Source of the DNA: Bacteroidota bacterium
Lineage (GTDB): Bacteria; Bacteroidota; Bacteroidia; Bacteroidales; ML635J-15
Direction of reading: 5' to 3'
Assembly: GCA_029558535.1 (NCBI GenBank)
Contig: JAKQEK010000197.1
Span: forward strand, 1 to 64,000
Length of the DNA: 64,000 nt
A program made the translations under genes and the position numbers. The notes below the pieces were generated by a model. It was given only the letters and a program-made list of their open reading frames with translations. It was not told the DNA's origin and ran no database searches. This document shows, one piece after another, positions 15,557 to 25,578 of this stretch. The stretch's first letter is position 1. Each line of letters begins with the position of its first letter.

Positions 15557-17578
15557 ATGAAAACAATTTTATTTTCACTTTTGTTTGCAATACTTGTGTT
15601 AACACACTTTAAGTCAAATTCTCAAAATTACGAAACCTATCAAATGATATTTGCAAATGACCCGGCGCTGTTTGATGGCTTTGGTAATAACATTTCGGTA
15701 TATGAAAACACTCTTGTTATCGCAGCTAGTTCTGATGATGATTTAGGAGAAAATTCCGGCTCAGTTTACGTTTTTGAATTTAACGAAGGTAACTGGGAAC
15801 AAAAACAAAAACTTTTGCAACCCGATGGCGCTGCAAACGATTATTTTGGCAATTCTATCTCAATTTTTGGCGATTATCTTTTTATAGGTTCATATTACGA
15901 CGACAATGCAAATGAAGATAACGGCTCTGTTTATGTTTTCCATAATAATAACGGCATATGGGAGTATGTACAAAAATTAGAGTCGGATGAATCAAGTATT
16001 TACGACTATTTTGGCGAAACTGTTTATGCTTACGAAGATTTTGTTTTTATAAGTAGCCCTTATTCTGATTTTGGAGATGTTGACAGAGGAGTTGTTTTTG
16101 TCTTTAAAAGAAATGGTACTATTTGGGAACAGCATCAAAAAATTTGTCCCGGAGATATCAGTAGTAATGAAGAATTCGGCAAATCCATTAGTGTAAATGG
16201 AAATTATATGCTGATCGGAGCTTCAGAAGATAATATTGATGGATACAGTGGCTACAAACATGGCTCGGCATATGTGTATTCTTATGATGGGGAATTTTGG
16301 AATTATAATACTAAATTTACTGATATTACTCCTGAAAGTTATGGCCGTTTTGGGGCTTCTGTTTGTATATCTAATAATTATGGCTTAATTACAAACACGG
16401 GATATAGAACAATCACAGTCATAAAATTTGATGAAGGCACTTGGTCGTTTCACCAGAAATTAGATGCCCCCGAAGGAAACTATGATGATCACTTTGGGCG
16501 TTTTGCAACCAATATTGATGACAATACCATATACATTGGAGCACCATACAGCAATACTTTGGTATCAGGTGGTGGTGCAGTTGCTGTTTATACAAACAAT
16601 CAAGGAACATTTGAACTTACAGGAAATATAGAAAATTCAGATATTTCAGCTGGTGACTATTTCGGAAGTTCCTTTTCAAAACATAACGATAAATTGCTTA
16701 TTGGAGCAGGAGGCCGTTATATTGATGATCCTTATATTGACAATGTCGGAGCTGTTTTTTATATAGGAGAAGCTTTACCTGTTGAAATAAACGCTCACCC
16801 ACAAAATCAGGAAAATGTATGTGTAGGTGTACCAATCAATTTCGAAATAGCCGGCAATAATATAGCAGGATTTCAGTGGCAAGTGACATCAAATGGTACA
16901 GACTGGACTAATGTAACAGATAACGAAGATTATGTAGGTTCGAATACAAACACCTTGACAGTCAATGTAAATCAAAATATGGATCAATACCAATTCCATT
17001 GTATTGTTTCCAATAGTTTAGGAGAACAAACAAGTGATGATGCTGTTTTAACAATAGAAAATATTCCGCCTACAATAACTTGTGCCGAAAATCAGATAAT
17101 TGATCTCGAACAAGGGGAGACATTTTTATATATTGAAGGAACAGGCTTGGACGCTACAGCTGATGACAATTGCCAAATAGCTATTATAACAAACGATTAT
17201 ACAAACACAGAATCTATCGCTGACGCAACTTTTAACCCCGGCACTTATACAATTACTTGGACAGCAATCGATAACGCAGGTAATCAAGCAGAATGTATTA
17301 TTGATATTACCGTTAATGCTTTTGTAGGTATCGAAACATTAGAAAATAACGTAATTAAAATTTATCCTAATCCTACAAACAAAATACTGAACTTGGATTT
17401 TGAAAACCTAGCTATTCAAGAATTAGTAATTTCTGACATTACAGGAAAAAAGATAATCGAAAGAAATGACATTCAACAAAATCAGAAAATCGATTTATCA
17501 AATTTAGAAAATGGAATTTATTTTATTAAAATTCAACATGACAATCAATTATTTACAACAAAAATAATTAAAGAGTAG
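15557..17578 (+). CDS. Secreted T9SS beta-propeller protein with FG-GAP-like repeats
   Basis: This is a 673-aa protein with a signal peptide at residues 1-23 (ends SNSQ). Seven repeats of the type FG-x-S-x5-G-x2-L-x-IGA (for example FGNSISIFGDYLFIGS and FGKSISVNGNYMLIGA) fill residues about 30-410, matching a seven-bladed integrin-like propeller. An Ig-like domain (about 420-515) and a HYR-like domain (about 515-600, with FNPGTYTITWTAIDNAGNQ) follow. The C-terminus has the T9SS type A sorting domain beginning IKIYPNPTNKILNLDF and ending TTKIIKE. It is likely surface-attached or released; the ligand is unknown. It starts just right of the cassette array. Confidence 0.88.
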   Translation: MKTILFSLLFAILVLTHFKSNSQNYETYQMIFANDPALFDGFGNNISVYENTLVIAASSDDDLGENSGSVYVFEFNEGNWEQKQKLLQPDGAANDYFGNSISIFGDYLFIGSYYDDNANEDNGSVYVFHNNNGIWEYVQKLESDESSIYDYFGETVYAYEDFVFISSPYSDFGDVDRGVVFVFKRNGTIWEQHQKICPGDISSNEEFGKSISVNGNYMLIGASEDNIDGYSGYKHGSAYVYSYDGEFWNYNTKFTDITPESYGRFGASVCISNNYGLITNTGYRTITVIKFDEGTWSFHQKLDAPEGNYDDHFGRFATNIDDNTIYIGAPYSNTLVSGGGAVAVYTNNQGTFELTGNIENSDISAGDYFGSSFSKHNDKLLIGAGGRYIDDPYIDNVGAVFYIGEALPVEINAHPQNQENVCVGVPINFEIAGNNIAGFQWQVTSNGTDWTNVTDNEDYVGSNTNTLTVNVNQNMDQYQFHCIVSNSLGEQTSDDAVLTIENIPPTITCAENQIIDLEQGETFLYIEGTGLDATADDNCQIAIITNDYTNTESIADATFNPGTYTITWTAIDNAGNQAECIIDITVNAFVGIETLENNVIKIYPNPTNKILNLDFENLAIQELVISDITGKKIIERNDIQQNQKIDLSNLENGIYFIKIQHDNQLFTTKIIKE

Positions 17579-17634
17579 AAGTCAAAACAGTAGCGATAAA
17601 TACAATAGTTAGCATCCAAAATAAAAACAAAAAC

Positions 17635-18969
17635 ATGAACCCGATCAGAATATCATTTACTTTTATATCTGTTGTATTACTTTCATTATTTGCAATAAAT
17701 GGAAGCAGTCAGGAATATGGATGCACAACATTTTCACTGTCTGAAAACCAAAGAGATATTTTTGGTCGTAACTTGGATACTGAAACTGAATTCGGATATG
17801 TTTTTATTAATAAAAGAGATGTGAGCAAGGTTGCATATTTTGATTCAACGAGTACTGAATCTAGAGCAATTTGGACATCAATTTATGGCAGCATAACTTT
17901 TAATCAAATTAGTTGCGATATACCACATGGCGGTATAAATGAAAAAGGATTGGTTGTCGAACATATGTACTATGGAAGTTCAAATTATCCACCGACAGAT
18001 GGAAGACAATCACTCATTTCGCATCAATGGATACAGTATATTTTAGACAATTGTGAAACTGTTGCAGAGGCAATAAATACAGATGCATTAATTAGAATAT
18101 CAGATGCAGAATATAAGTTCCCTATCCACTTTCATTTGATGGATAGTACTGGAGACAGGGCAATAATTGAATTTATTTCTGATACATATACAGTATACAC
18201 AGGCGCAAATTATACTGCATGTGCATTAGCAAACAGCTCATATAGCTATTCGCTGACTTATCTCTCTAATTTTATCGGTTGGGGGGGAGCAACTCCTATT
18301 CCTGTTAATGTAAGCAGTTCAACTGATAGATTTGTTAAAGCTGCTGATATGGTTAAAAACTATCCCGGTTCAAGTACTATACCGTTGATTAATTATGGAT
18401 TTTCTGTTTTAGATTCTGTATGGGAAAACACCAAATGGCAACTAATTTACGACATAGACAGTCTCAGCATTAATTATAAATTGCTATCAGACCCAACCAT
18501 AAGAACAATATATTTAAGCGATTTTGATTTTGGTTGTAATTCTGGCACAGAAATGTTAGAAATTGGGGATGATCCAAGTAATGGCTCTAATTGGTTAACT
18601 TTTTCAACAGCACTTAATACATATTTGATAAATTCAAGTTGCAGTTTAAGTGGATTTGTAAATACTATACTTGGGACTGAGGCGGATGACATTGCGGTTT
18701 ATCCGGAAACATCATCATGTACTACAACCTCCCAAAATCAATATTATATTATGAAGCAACCTAATTTGTATCCAAATCCAACAACTGGAATAATCAATAT
18801 TGAATTTGATAATATAAAAAAGATTGAAATCATAAACCAACAAGGACAACTTGTTTTAACTAGCAATGATAATAAAAATGTTGATATTAGTGAAAAACCT
18901 AACGGTATATACTTCATAAAAATCACTACAGATGATATGGTAATTTCTTTGAGAATAATTAAACAATAA
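17635..18969 (+). CDS. Choloylglycine-hydrolase-like Ntn hydrolase with T9SS domain
   Basis: This is a 444-aa secreted protein. After a signal peptide (to about residue 25, GSSQ), Cys30 in EYGCTTFSL is the probable N-terminal nucleophile of a linear-amide C-N hydrolase, and IFGRNLDTE follows at the usual distance. HGGINEKGLVVEHMYYG and the tyrosine/asparagine-rich region around 195-215 also fit the CBAH/acid-ceramidase family. The C-terminal ~75 residues (LYPNPTTGIINIEFDN to RIIKQ) are a T9SS sorting domain. The substrate could be bile salts, penicillin V or N-acyl amides; sequence alone does not decide. It lies 56 bp after the propeller gene and may be co-transcribed with it. Confidence 0.82.
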   Translation: MNPIRISFTFISVVLLSLFAINGSSQEYGCTTFSLSENQRDIFGRNLDTETEFGYVFINKRDVSKVAYFDSTSTESRAIWTSIYGSITFNQISCDIPHGGINEKGLVVEHMYYGSSNYPPTDGRQSLISHQWIQYILDNCETVAEAINTDALIRISDAEYKFPIHFHLMDSTGDRAIIEFISDTYTVYTGANYTACALANSSYSYSLTYLSNFIGWGGATPIPVNVSSSTDRFVKAADMVKNYPGSSTIPLINYGFSVLDSVWENTKWQLIYDIDSLSINYKLLSDPTIRTIYLSDFDFGCNSGTEMLEIGDDPSNGSNWLTFSTALNTYLINSSCSLSGFVNTILGTEADDIAVYPETSSCTTTSQNQYYIMKQPNLYPNPTTGIINIEFDNIKKIEIINQQGQLVLTSNDNKNVDISEKPNGIYFIKITTDDMVISLRIIKQ

Positions 18970-19308
18970 CTATAAAGAATAACCAAGGATAAAAGAAGTA
19001 AGCAAATATTACCAATTGGAACAGTTTAGCACCTAAAAATATTTTATCGAAAATTGACTTTGACGAGTTCCGAATGGCGGAGCTCTAATGAAGCTATAGA
19101 TCATAACCAGCCCCGCTTTTTTGTGGGAGCACTTTTTAATAGATAGTGCGAATAACACATGTGAAAAATATTTAATTTGTGAGTAAATGTCAGCTATCTT
19201 TTAGCATCAAACGTAACAGGTATATTTAAGTCCCAACTTTATATGTAAATTATACTAACTTCGCGAGTTATTTCGAATAACGTCAGTTAATCAAAATAAA
19301 ATACTAAA
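18970..19308. other. Intergenic region, 339 bp, nothing identified
   Basis: I see no gene here. There are small hairpins, for example GAGTTCCG-aatgg-CGGAGCTC near 19068 and GTTATTTCGAATAAC near 19266. Neither can be assigned a function. Confidence 0.4.
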
Positions 19309-19668
19309 ATGGATGTAAACACGATAAAAATAATTCAAACAAGTATTCATTACAGCTTACATCTAGTTCTTCCTTTTATCATTGCCTTTGTTTTCTATAG
19401 AAAAAACTGGCGACAAATATTTTCAATACTACTATTGACCATGTTAGTAGATTTAGATCATTTGATTGCAAGCCCAATTTTTGATCCTAACAGATGTAGT
19501 ATAGGTTTTCATCCTTTACACAGCTATTACGCAATTGCATTTTATGCGATATTACTATTTCAAAAAAATAATATAATCAGAATAATTTCATTCGGCTTAT
19601 TATTACACATGGCAACAGACTACCATGATTGCTTTTGGATAAATTACATCAATTCCTATAATCAATAA
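19309..19668 (+). CDS. Small multi-pass membrane protein, DUF6122-like
   Basis: This is a 119-aa protein with about four hydrophobic segments. The block LVDLDHLIASPIFDPNRCSI followed by GFHPLHSYY is a recognisable pattern of small Bacteroidota membrane proteins annotated DUF6122 (from memory). The D-x-DH and H-x2-H residues recall the membrane metal-dependent hydrolases of the YdjM type. LLHMATDYHDCFW near the end supplies further possible metal ligands. Activity is unknown. It stands alone, with no operon partner. Confidence 0.7.
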   Translation: MDVNTIKIIQTSIHYSLHLVLPFIIAFVFYRKNWRQIFSILLLTMLVDLDHLIASPIFDPNRCSIGFHPLHSYYAIAFYAILLFQKNNIIRIISFGLLLHMATDYHDCFWINYINSYNQ

Positions 19669-19792
19669 TTTGATTCTTGAGGTGTTCAAAAATGAAAAAC
19701 AATTTAATTCAAATTATCTGTGCATTTAATCAAAAGCTATTACAAATTTTATATTTTTGAAATTAGATTTAATTTTAACTCAAATTAGCCCT

Positions 19793-20509
19793 ATGAAAAA
19801 AACGATTTACTTACTGTCAGTCTGTGTGTTACTATTTTCATGTAAGGTATCGGAGACGACAAAGAAAGAGAACATTGATCAAAAAGCATTTCAAAAATCT
19901 GATTATGCAAAAGAAACCAATCCAATAGCAAGCTGGCTGATAGATTTTGAGCCTACCGCTACAGTTATTATCGGCCCGGAAAGGGAATATAAGTCGTTAT
20001 TTGAATATTTTAGTCAGAACCCCGAAGTATCTAATGTTTATGTACTAGTAGAAGAGGGAACTTATTATTCGGATAACGATGTGTGGGTTTATGGTAATAA
20101 CATTGTAGTTGAAGGAATTGGGAATGTTCATCATTATTGCAACCAACTTTATGCAAGCGTATTGGATATTTTCGGAACTAATATTATGATTAAGAACCTT
20201 CATTTACAGCACACTCAACCCGGCGACCCAGAGCATCAGAACTGCAGTGGAAGGGTAATAATGTTCGACAATGCACATAATTGTATTATTGACGCTTGTG
20301 ATTTAAACGGATGCGGCCTCGCCGGTTTACATGATAATATGGGAAATTCTGACATTTTAATTAGAAACTGCTACATTCATAATAACTCATTGGGTGCTTA
20401 CACCGATATTGAGGGAGGAGTTTGGCAAGAAGCAATTAAAGATCATCCGGTTTTTCAATTTGAAAACAACAAAATTAAAAACAATGGTCCCGACAGAGTG
20501 CCGGAATAA
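19793..20509 (+). CDS. Lipoprotein with right-handed beta-helix fold
   Basis: The protein is 238 aa when started at 19793. This start gives a clean lipoprotein signal, MKKTIYLLSVCVLLFSC, with Cys17 as the lipidated residue; the ATG 36 bp upstream would add a non-signal extension. The body contains repeated short strands with N-rich turns (DVWVYGNNIVVEG, DIFGTNIMIKNLHL, SDILIRNCYIHNN), typical of parallel beta-helix (pectate-lyase-like) proteins. It is therefore probably an outer-membrane-anchored carbohydrate-binding or -cleaving protein. No catalytic residues can be assigned. Confidence 0.75.
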   Translation: MKKTIYLLSVCVLLFSCKVSETTKKENIDQKAFQKSDYAKETNPIASWLIDFEPTATVIIGPEREYKSLFEYFSQNPEVSNVYVLVEEGTYYSDNDVWVYGNNIVVEGIGNVHHYCNQLYASVLDIFGTNIMIKNLHLQHTQPGDPEHQNCSGRVIMFDNAHNCIIDACDLNGCGLAGLHDNMGNSDILIRNCYIHNNSLGAYTDIEGGVWQEAIKDHPVFQFENNKIKNNGPDRVPE

Positions 20510-20781
20510 TATCTACCCTCCTATTACAGCATTATAATTAAAATGTCAAAAACCTTTAGTTTATTATAAAAAACAAATAATCCGATAGTAGCAAAAATCA
20601 AAAATTGTATTTCTCTTCAAAGAACAAATAATAAGCAGCAAAAAGACATTTTTTATTATAAGTCTAATTTTTGTCAGTAATAATATTTATAATCAAGAGT
20701 TTAAATTTAATACAAATTTTGTTTATTGTGAAAAACTAACTATTTTGAAGTTTTCAAATATTAAGGTAACGAAAAAAACAA

Positions 20782-21585
20782 ATGAACGAAATCACTAAAC
20801 CAAAATCAAGAAAGAAATTAAGGCAAATTCTCGGTAGAGAATATTATATCTTGATAAGGAAATTTATTTGGTTTTTTAAAGATGTATCATGGGCAAAAAA
20901 AGATAGTCTTCCGTTTACTTTTTCAGTTTTCAAGCACAAATCTGTCATACTACGTCAACTAAAAGATGTAGAAATGTATTTACAGGAAAACAAAAGAAAA
21001 AATCTTGAAATAGCTATTCGACATTTAAATAATGTGGTAATTAAACCCGGCGAGACCTTATCATTTTGGAAGTTAGTCGGTCGTCCTACAAAATCCAAAG
21101 GCTATCTTGAAGGACTAGTTCTTAATCAAGGTAAAATTGATAAAGGAATAGGTGGTGGATTATGCCAACTTGGAAATTTACTGTTTTGGATTTTTGCTCA
21201 TAGTCCTCTCACAATAACCGAAAGACACAGACACGGTTTTGATGTTTTTCCCGATGTCAACAGACAGGTTCCATTTGGTGCAGGTGCAACTTTGTCATAC
21301 AATTATATTGATTTTCAGGTTAAAAACGACACGAAAGACAGTTTTCAAATAAAACTATGGACAGACGATACATATCTTAACGGAGAGCTTTTTTCAAACC
21401 AAGAAATTGATGCTCTCTATAGAGTCGAAGAAAGAAATCACATAATAAAACAACAATTTTGGGGTGCATATTCCAGACACAATCAAATATTTAAAATTGA
21501 AACTAGAAATAATAAAGAAGAAACTGAATATTTATTAGCCGAAAACCATGCAATTTTAATGTATAGCCCATTTTTAAAAGAATAA
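20782..21585 (+). CDS. VanW family protein
   Basis: This is a 267-aa protein. The family core is clear: VVIKPGETLSFWKLVGRPT, then GIGGGLCQLGNLLFWIFAHS, ERHRHGFDVFPDVNRQVPFG and AGATLSYNYIDF. VanW proteins accompany some vancomycin-resistance clusters and occur widely in bacteria, but their biochemical role is unknown. No signal peptide or membrane segment is obvious, except a short hydrophobic stretch around residues 22-32. It is monocistronic, with a strong terminator directly downstream. Confidence 0.88.
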   Translation: MNEITKPKSRKKLRQILGREYYILIRKFIWFFKDVSWAKKDSLPFTFSVFKHKSVILRQLKDVEMYLQENKRKNLEIAIRHLNNVVIKPGETLSFWKLVGRPTKSKGYLEGLVLNQGKIDKGIGGGLCQLGNLLFWIFAHSPLTITERHRHGFDVFPDVNRQVPFGAGATLSYNYIDFQVKNDTKDSFQIKLWTDDTYLNGELFSNQEIDALYRVEERNHIIKQQFWGAYSRHNQIFKIETRNNKEETEYLLAENHAILMYSPFLKE

Positions 21586-21622
21586 AACAATATTTCTAAT
21601 ACTTAATGATTATAAATTCGCT

Positions 21623-21652
21623 GCCATTTTAAATATTTAAAATGGCTTTTTT
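21623..21652 (+). terminator. Rho-independent terminator after the vanW-like gene
   Basis: A perfect 24-bp palindrome, GCCATTTTAAAT followed by its reverse complement (21623-21646), is followed by a run of T. It lies 38 bp after the stop codon. Confidence 0.8.
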
Positions 21653-21715
21653 TCATATATAGAATAAAAGATATTTTCTAAGTCAGGTATGGTTTATAAA
21701 AAAATCTTAAGCATT

Positions 21716-21745
21716 TTGTTTATATCAAATAAAATCGTATATTGC
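21716..21745 (+). promoter_or_regulatory. Probable promoter of the large beta-helix gene
   Basis: TTG (21716-21718), a 19-bp spacer and TATATTGC (21738-21745) match TTG-N19-TAnnTTTG except at the last two positions. It is 37 bp upstream of the ATG. Confidence 0.45.
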
Positions 21746-21782
21746 ATAATAGAATTAGAGAAAAATTATTGCATATTTACAA

Positions 21783-24700
21783 ATGAATCCTGATACTAAC
21801 AAATGTGTTATTGTATTAAAATGTATTACGATTTTCGTTTGTTTGTTTATTAGTACCAATTCATTCGCACAACTTACTGGAATTAAAACTATTGGAGGTT
21901 CTTCTCCGGACTATTCAAACTTTTCTGATGCTGTAACTGCTCTGAATGCCGTTGGGGTTGGAGTCGGTGGCGTAACATTTTTAATCCGTGATTTAAACGA
22001 AACACTTGGTTCGATGCAAACAATTTCGGCTATTGGAACCGAAACTAATCAGATTGTTTTTAAGTCAGAAAATGAAGATGCAGACCTTGTTGTTATAAAG
22101 AGAGCAGGGACTCCGATAACTTTAACGTGTAAATATGTAACATTTCAACACATAACAATACAAAATACAAGTGCAAGCGGATCTGCCTTAATCCTGGGTA
22201 CAAATGCCGATAATAATACTATTGACAATTGTTTTTTAATTGGATGTACAAGTTCCGGGACTACATTTGCTAATGCCACTATTTATTCAAGCCAAACAAC
22301 AAATGGCAATGGAGTTGACAATTTTACACTGAAAAATTCTATTCTGACAAACGGGAATCATGGAATATACATGACTATGAATTCTACCGAGAGGCCTGGA
22401 GGTTTGATTATTGAAAACAATGTTTTTGAAAACTTCAAAAATGGTAGAGGAATATATTTACTACAGTTCACTGCTCCAATAATAAATGGAAATACAGTCA
22501 GAACAAATGGAACAGGAACAAGCATATATGGCATTTCAATAGAAGGCTGTCAGGGAAAAACAAAAATAACAAATAACTATATTTACACTACAGAATCAGG
22601 ATATCTTAGGTCAGGAATAGCACTATCATCAAATAATGCAGGTTCGTCCGGGAATAATGCTTTAATGGCTAACAACTCTATCCAGGTAATAAACGGATCT
22701 TCTGCAGCTTATGCAATTGAAATTGCTTTTACAGGTAACAATTACTGGGATATTTACAATAATACGATCTATATTTCAGGAGGTACAAGTGCTTCAAACA
22801 GAGTTTTCAGTCAAGGGACTACAGGCTCTATAGATATGAATATCATTAATAATATTTTTGTTAATGCATCAACCAGTTCAAGTTCATATTCTGTTTATTT
22901 TGCCAATAATCCGGGATTTAATAATTATGATAATAATGTTTACTGGTGGACAGAAGGAGCCAATTTTTCAAGAAGCTATGTAAAAGGAGGGAATCGTACG
23001 ACATTTGCAGATCATATAGCCCAATCTGGTGAAACAAATTCATATAATATCGATCCGGAAATGCAATTTGTTGATGGTGTTGGATGGAAAGCAACTGCCA
23101 TAGAGCTGATAGGACGTGGACAGTATTTTGCATCTGTTCCGAATGATATTGACGAAGTAGAAAGACTTGATCCTACAACAATTGGTGCACATGAGCTTGC
23201 AACAGGTTTGGCCGATGATGCAGGAATACTATCAATAGATGAGCCTGATAAACCTTTCCCTCCCGGAGAAAATGATATTTATGTCACTCTGAGAAATTAC
23301 GGCACAGACAATCTTACATCTGTAACAATAGAATGGGAAGTAAACGAAGCCACTCAAACCAACTTTGACTGGACAGGAAATCTTGCTACCGAAGAAACCG
23401 AATCAGTTAATATCGGTTCGTTCAATTTCAGTTCAGGTATAGTATATGAAATAAAAGTAAGAACAGTTTCTCCGAATAGTCATGAGGATGTGAACACAGA
23501 TAATGATGAGGCAATAAAATCGGATTTAATGCCCGGACTAGCAGGAACTTATACGATTGGAAGTACCGGAAATTTTATTAGTTTTAATGATGCCACCGAC
23601 GCTATGGCTAATTACGGACTTTCTGGTGCAGTAATCTTTGACGTACAATCCGACACATACAGCGAACAGGTTTCTATTCCCGTAATCCCCGGAAATTCAT
23701 CTGACAACACAATAACATTCAAATCCGAAAGCGGCGACAGACAGGATGTGCTAATCTCCCATCCCAGCAGCACAGGAATTGCAGATAATTATACTCTACA
23801 AATAAATGGAGTAAATTATCTAACTATACAAGACATGAGCATTGAACGTACAGGAACTTCAAATTATGCTGTTGTTATTGATATAACGGGCGATTCGAAA
23901 AACATTATCATTGACAATAATATTATCATCGGCAGAGCAGGTGGTTCAGGCAGTGATCAAGCCGCAATATTCAGCGGGAGCTCTTTCACAGGAGAAGAAA
24001 ATATTACTGTTTCAAATAATCATATTTTAAACGGATACAATGGAATATACTTCGAAGGCAAATCAAACTCTTTTAAAAAAAATATCAAAATCGAAGACAA
24101 TATTCTTGAAAATTACAGATACGGAATATACCTCCAATATATTGAGAATGCAGACCTTTATCGTAATAAAATAATAAATGCAACAACATATAACGGACCC
24201 GCTACAACCGGGATATATCTCTTCGGGGTGAATGAAATCCTTCTTATTCGTAAAAATGAGATCATTAAAACTGGTGCAACAAACAATTATGGGATTGAAT
24301 TATTAGCTTGTGTTACAGAATACAGCGGACCCAACGATCCGGGCGAAATATCCAATAACATGATTACAGTTGGAGGTACCGGAACCTCGACCGGAATATA
24401 TACTAATGCTACCAAAAACAAAAACTTCTATTACAACAGTATATTAACTACCGGCACAAACTCGACCAGTTCAAAAGCTATGTATGTGAACGGACCTTAT
24501 AGTGCTGACCCAGCAAATAATGCAAATTTTGTTTTTATAAACAATATATTGATGGCAGACTATGGAATTCCTATGTATAACAGTGTCGGAGGTATTATTT
24601 CATGTAATAATAACAATTATTTTTCTGTTAACAATGCAACAATTGCACACTGGGATGCTGCTGGTGATGTAGAAACTATTGCAGAGCTGCAAGCTGCAAA

Positions 24701-25469
24701 TTCTGATGATACAAACTCCATTTCTGATGATCCTTTATTCGTTTCAGATACAGACCCGTTTGATTTGCACATAACTGAAAGTTCCCCATGCATTGATAAC
24801 GCAATTACAATTGACGGAATAACAGATGATATTGACGATGATCTGCGAAATCCAGACATTGGTGCTGATGAATATGATGGTACCACTCCAGTAGGACTTC
24901 TAAAATTTAATGGCAATTTTAATAAGCCTGACCTAGTAATGCTTCACTGGACTACTGCGAGTGAAACAAACAATGATTATTTTACAATTGAAAGAAGTTA
25001 TGAATCGCCGACAGATATAAATAACATAAATTGGAATACGGTAGTAACAGTTAAGGGAGCAGGAACCTCTAATCATCAAATCAGTTATTCGTATACCGAC
25101 AACCCCATTCTTAATAATTCTGATGCAACTATATACTACCGATTAAAACAAACCGATTTTGATGGGACGTTTAAATATTGCTCTGTTATTGCAGTGCAAA
25201 TCATTCATAATGATGAGAATAATAGCATTAATGTTTATCCAAATCCATTTGATGGTAAATATCTAAATATATACTCAGATTTAAAACTTGAAAACCCCGA
25301 AATAGAAATATATAACCTAGATGGAAAAAAAATATATAATAGTTCTTTACAAAATCCTGATGAAATTGAAAATATCTATTTCAACAAAGAATTAAATCCC
25401 GGATTATATATTCTTAAAATATATTCAAACAATATTATTGTTAAAGAAATTAAAGTGATTATTAAATGA
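21783..25469 (+). CDS. Large T9SS surface protein with two beta-helix regions
   Basis: This is a 1228-aa protein with a signal peptide at 1-29 (ends NSFAQ). Two parallel beta-helix regions (about 40-440 and 590-1000), rich in NNTI/NNII turns and YGI strands, are separated by a CARDB-like beta domain (about 475-585, FPPGENDIYVTLRNYGTDNL). Each helix region is introduced by a phrase such as TIGGSSPDYSNFSDAVTALN or TIGSTGNFISFNDATDAM, which shows internal duplication. The T9SS sorting domain (INVYPNPFDGKYLNIYSD to VKVIIK) ends the protein. It is probably a polysaccharide-active or adhesive surface protein; no catalytic site is visible. Confidence 0.85.
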   Translation: MNPDTNKCVIVLKCITIFVCLFISTNSFAQLTGIKTIGGSSPDYSNFSDAVTALNAVGVGVGGVTFLIRDLNETLGSMQTISAIGTETNQIVFKSENEDADLVVIKRAGTPITLTCKYVTFQHITIQNTSASGSALILGTNADNNTIDNCFLIGCTSSGTTFANATIYSSQTTNGNGVDNFTLKNSILTNGNHGIYMTMNSTERPGGLIIENNVFENFKNGRGIYLLQFTAPIINGNTVRTNGTGTSIYGISIEGCQGKTKITNNYIYTTESGYLRSGIALSSNNAGSSGNNALMANNSIQVINGSSAAYAIEIAFTGNNYWDIYNNTIYISGGTSASNRVFSQGTTGSIDMNIINNIFVNASTSSSSYSVYFANNPGFNNYDNNVYWWTEGANFSRSYVKGGNRTTFADHIAQSGETNSYNIDPEMQFVDGVGWKATAIELIGRGQYFASVPNDIDEVERLDPTTIGAHELATGLADDAGILSIDEPDKPFPPGENDIYVTLRNYGTDNLTSVTIEWEVNEATQTNFDWTGNLATEETESVNIGSFNFSSGIVYEIKVRTVSPNSHEDVNTDNDEAIKSDLMPGLAGTYTIGSTGNFISFNDATDAMANYGLSGAVIFDVQSDTYSEQVSIPVIPGNSSDNTITFKSESGDRQDVLISHPSSTGIADNYTLQINGVNYLTIQDMSIERTGTSNYAVVIDITGDSKNIIIDNNIIIGRAGGSGSDQAAIFSGSSFTGEENITVSNNHILNGYNGIYFEGKSNSFKKNIKIEDNILENYRYGIYLQYIENADLYRNKIINATTYNGPATTGIYLFGVNEILLIRKNEIIKTGATNNYGIELLACVTEYSGPNDPGEISNNMITVGGTGTSTGIYTNATKNKNFYYNSILTTGTNSTSSKAMYVNGPYSADPANNANFVFINNILMADYGIPMYNSVGGIISCNNNNYFSVNNATIAHWDAAGDVETIAELQAANSDDTNSISDDPLFVSDTDPFDLHITESSPCIDNAITIDGITDDIDDDLRNPDIGADEYDGTTPVGLLKFNGNFNKPDLVMLHWTTASETNNDYFTIERSYESPTDINNINWNTVVTVKGAGTSNHQISYSYTDNPILNNSDATIYYRLKQTDFDGTFKYCSVIAVQIIHNDENNSINVYPNPFDGKYLNIYSDLKLENPEIEIYNLDGKKIYNSSLQNPDEIENIYFNKELNPGLYILKIYSNNIIVKEIKVIIK

Positions 25470-25537
25470 ATATTATTCTTCAACTATAAAAACATTATTT
25501 CCCACCACGAAATAATTCTATTGTGATTTTTTCTAAA

Positions 25538-25557
25538 TTTGTCAGCTAATTGACAAA
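25538..25557. promoter_or_regulatory. Inverted repeat overlapping a -7 element before the cupin gene
   Basis: TTTGTCA (25538-25544) and TGACAAA (25551-25557) are perfect inverted copies with a 6-bp spacer. The first arm overlaps TAAATTTG, a -7 type element at 25534-25541. It may be an operator 21 bp upstream of the start codon. No matching -33 TTG is present. Confidence 0.35.
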
Positions 25558-25578
25558 CTGAGAGAGAATATTTAAATT

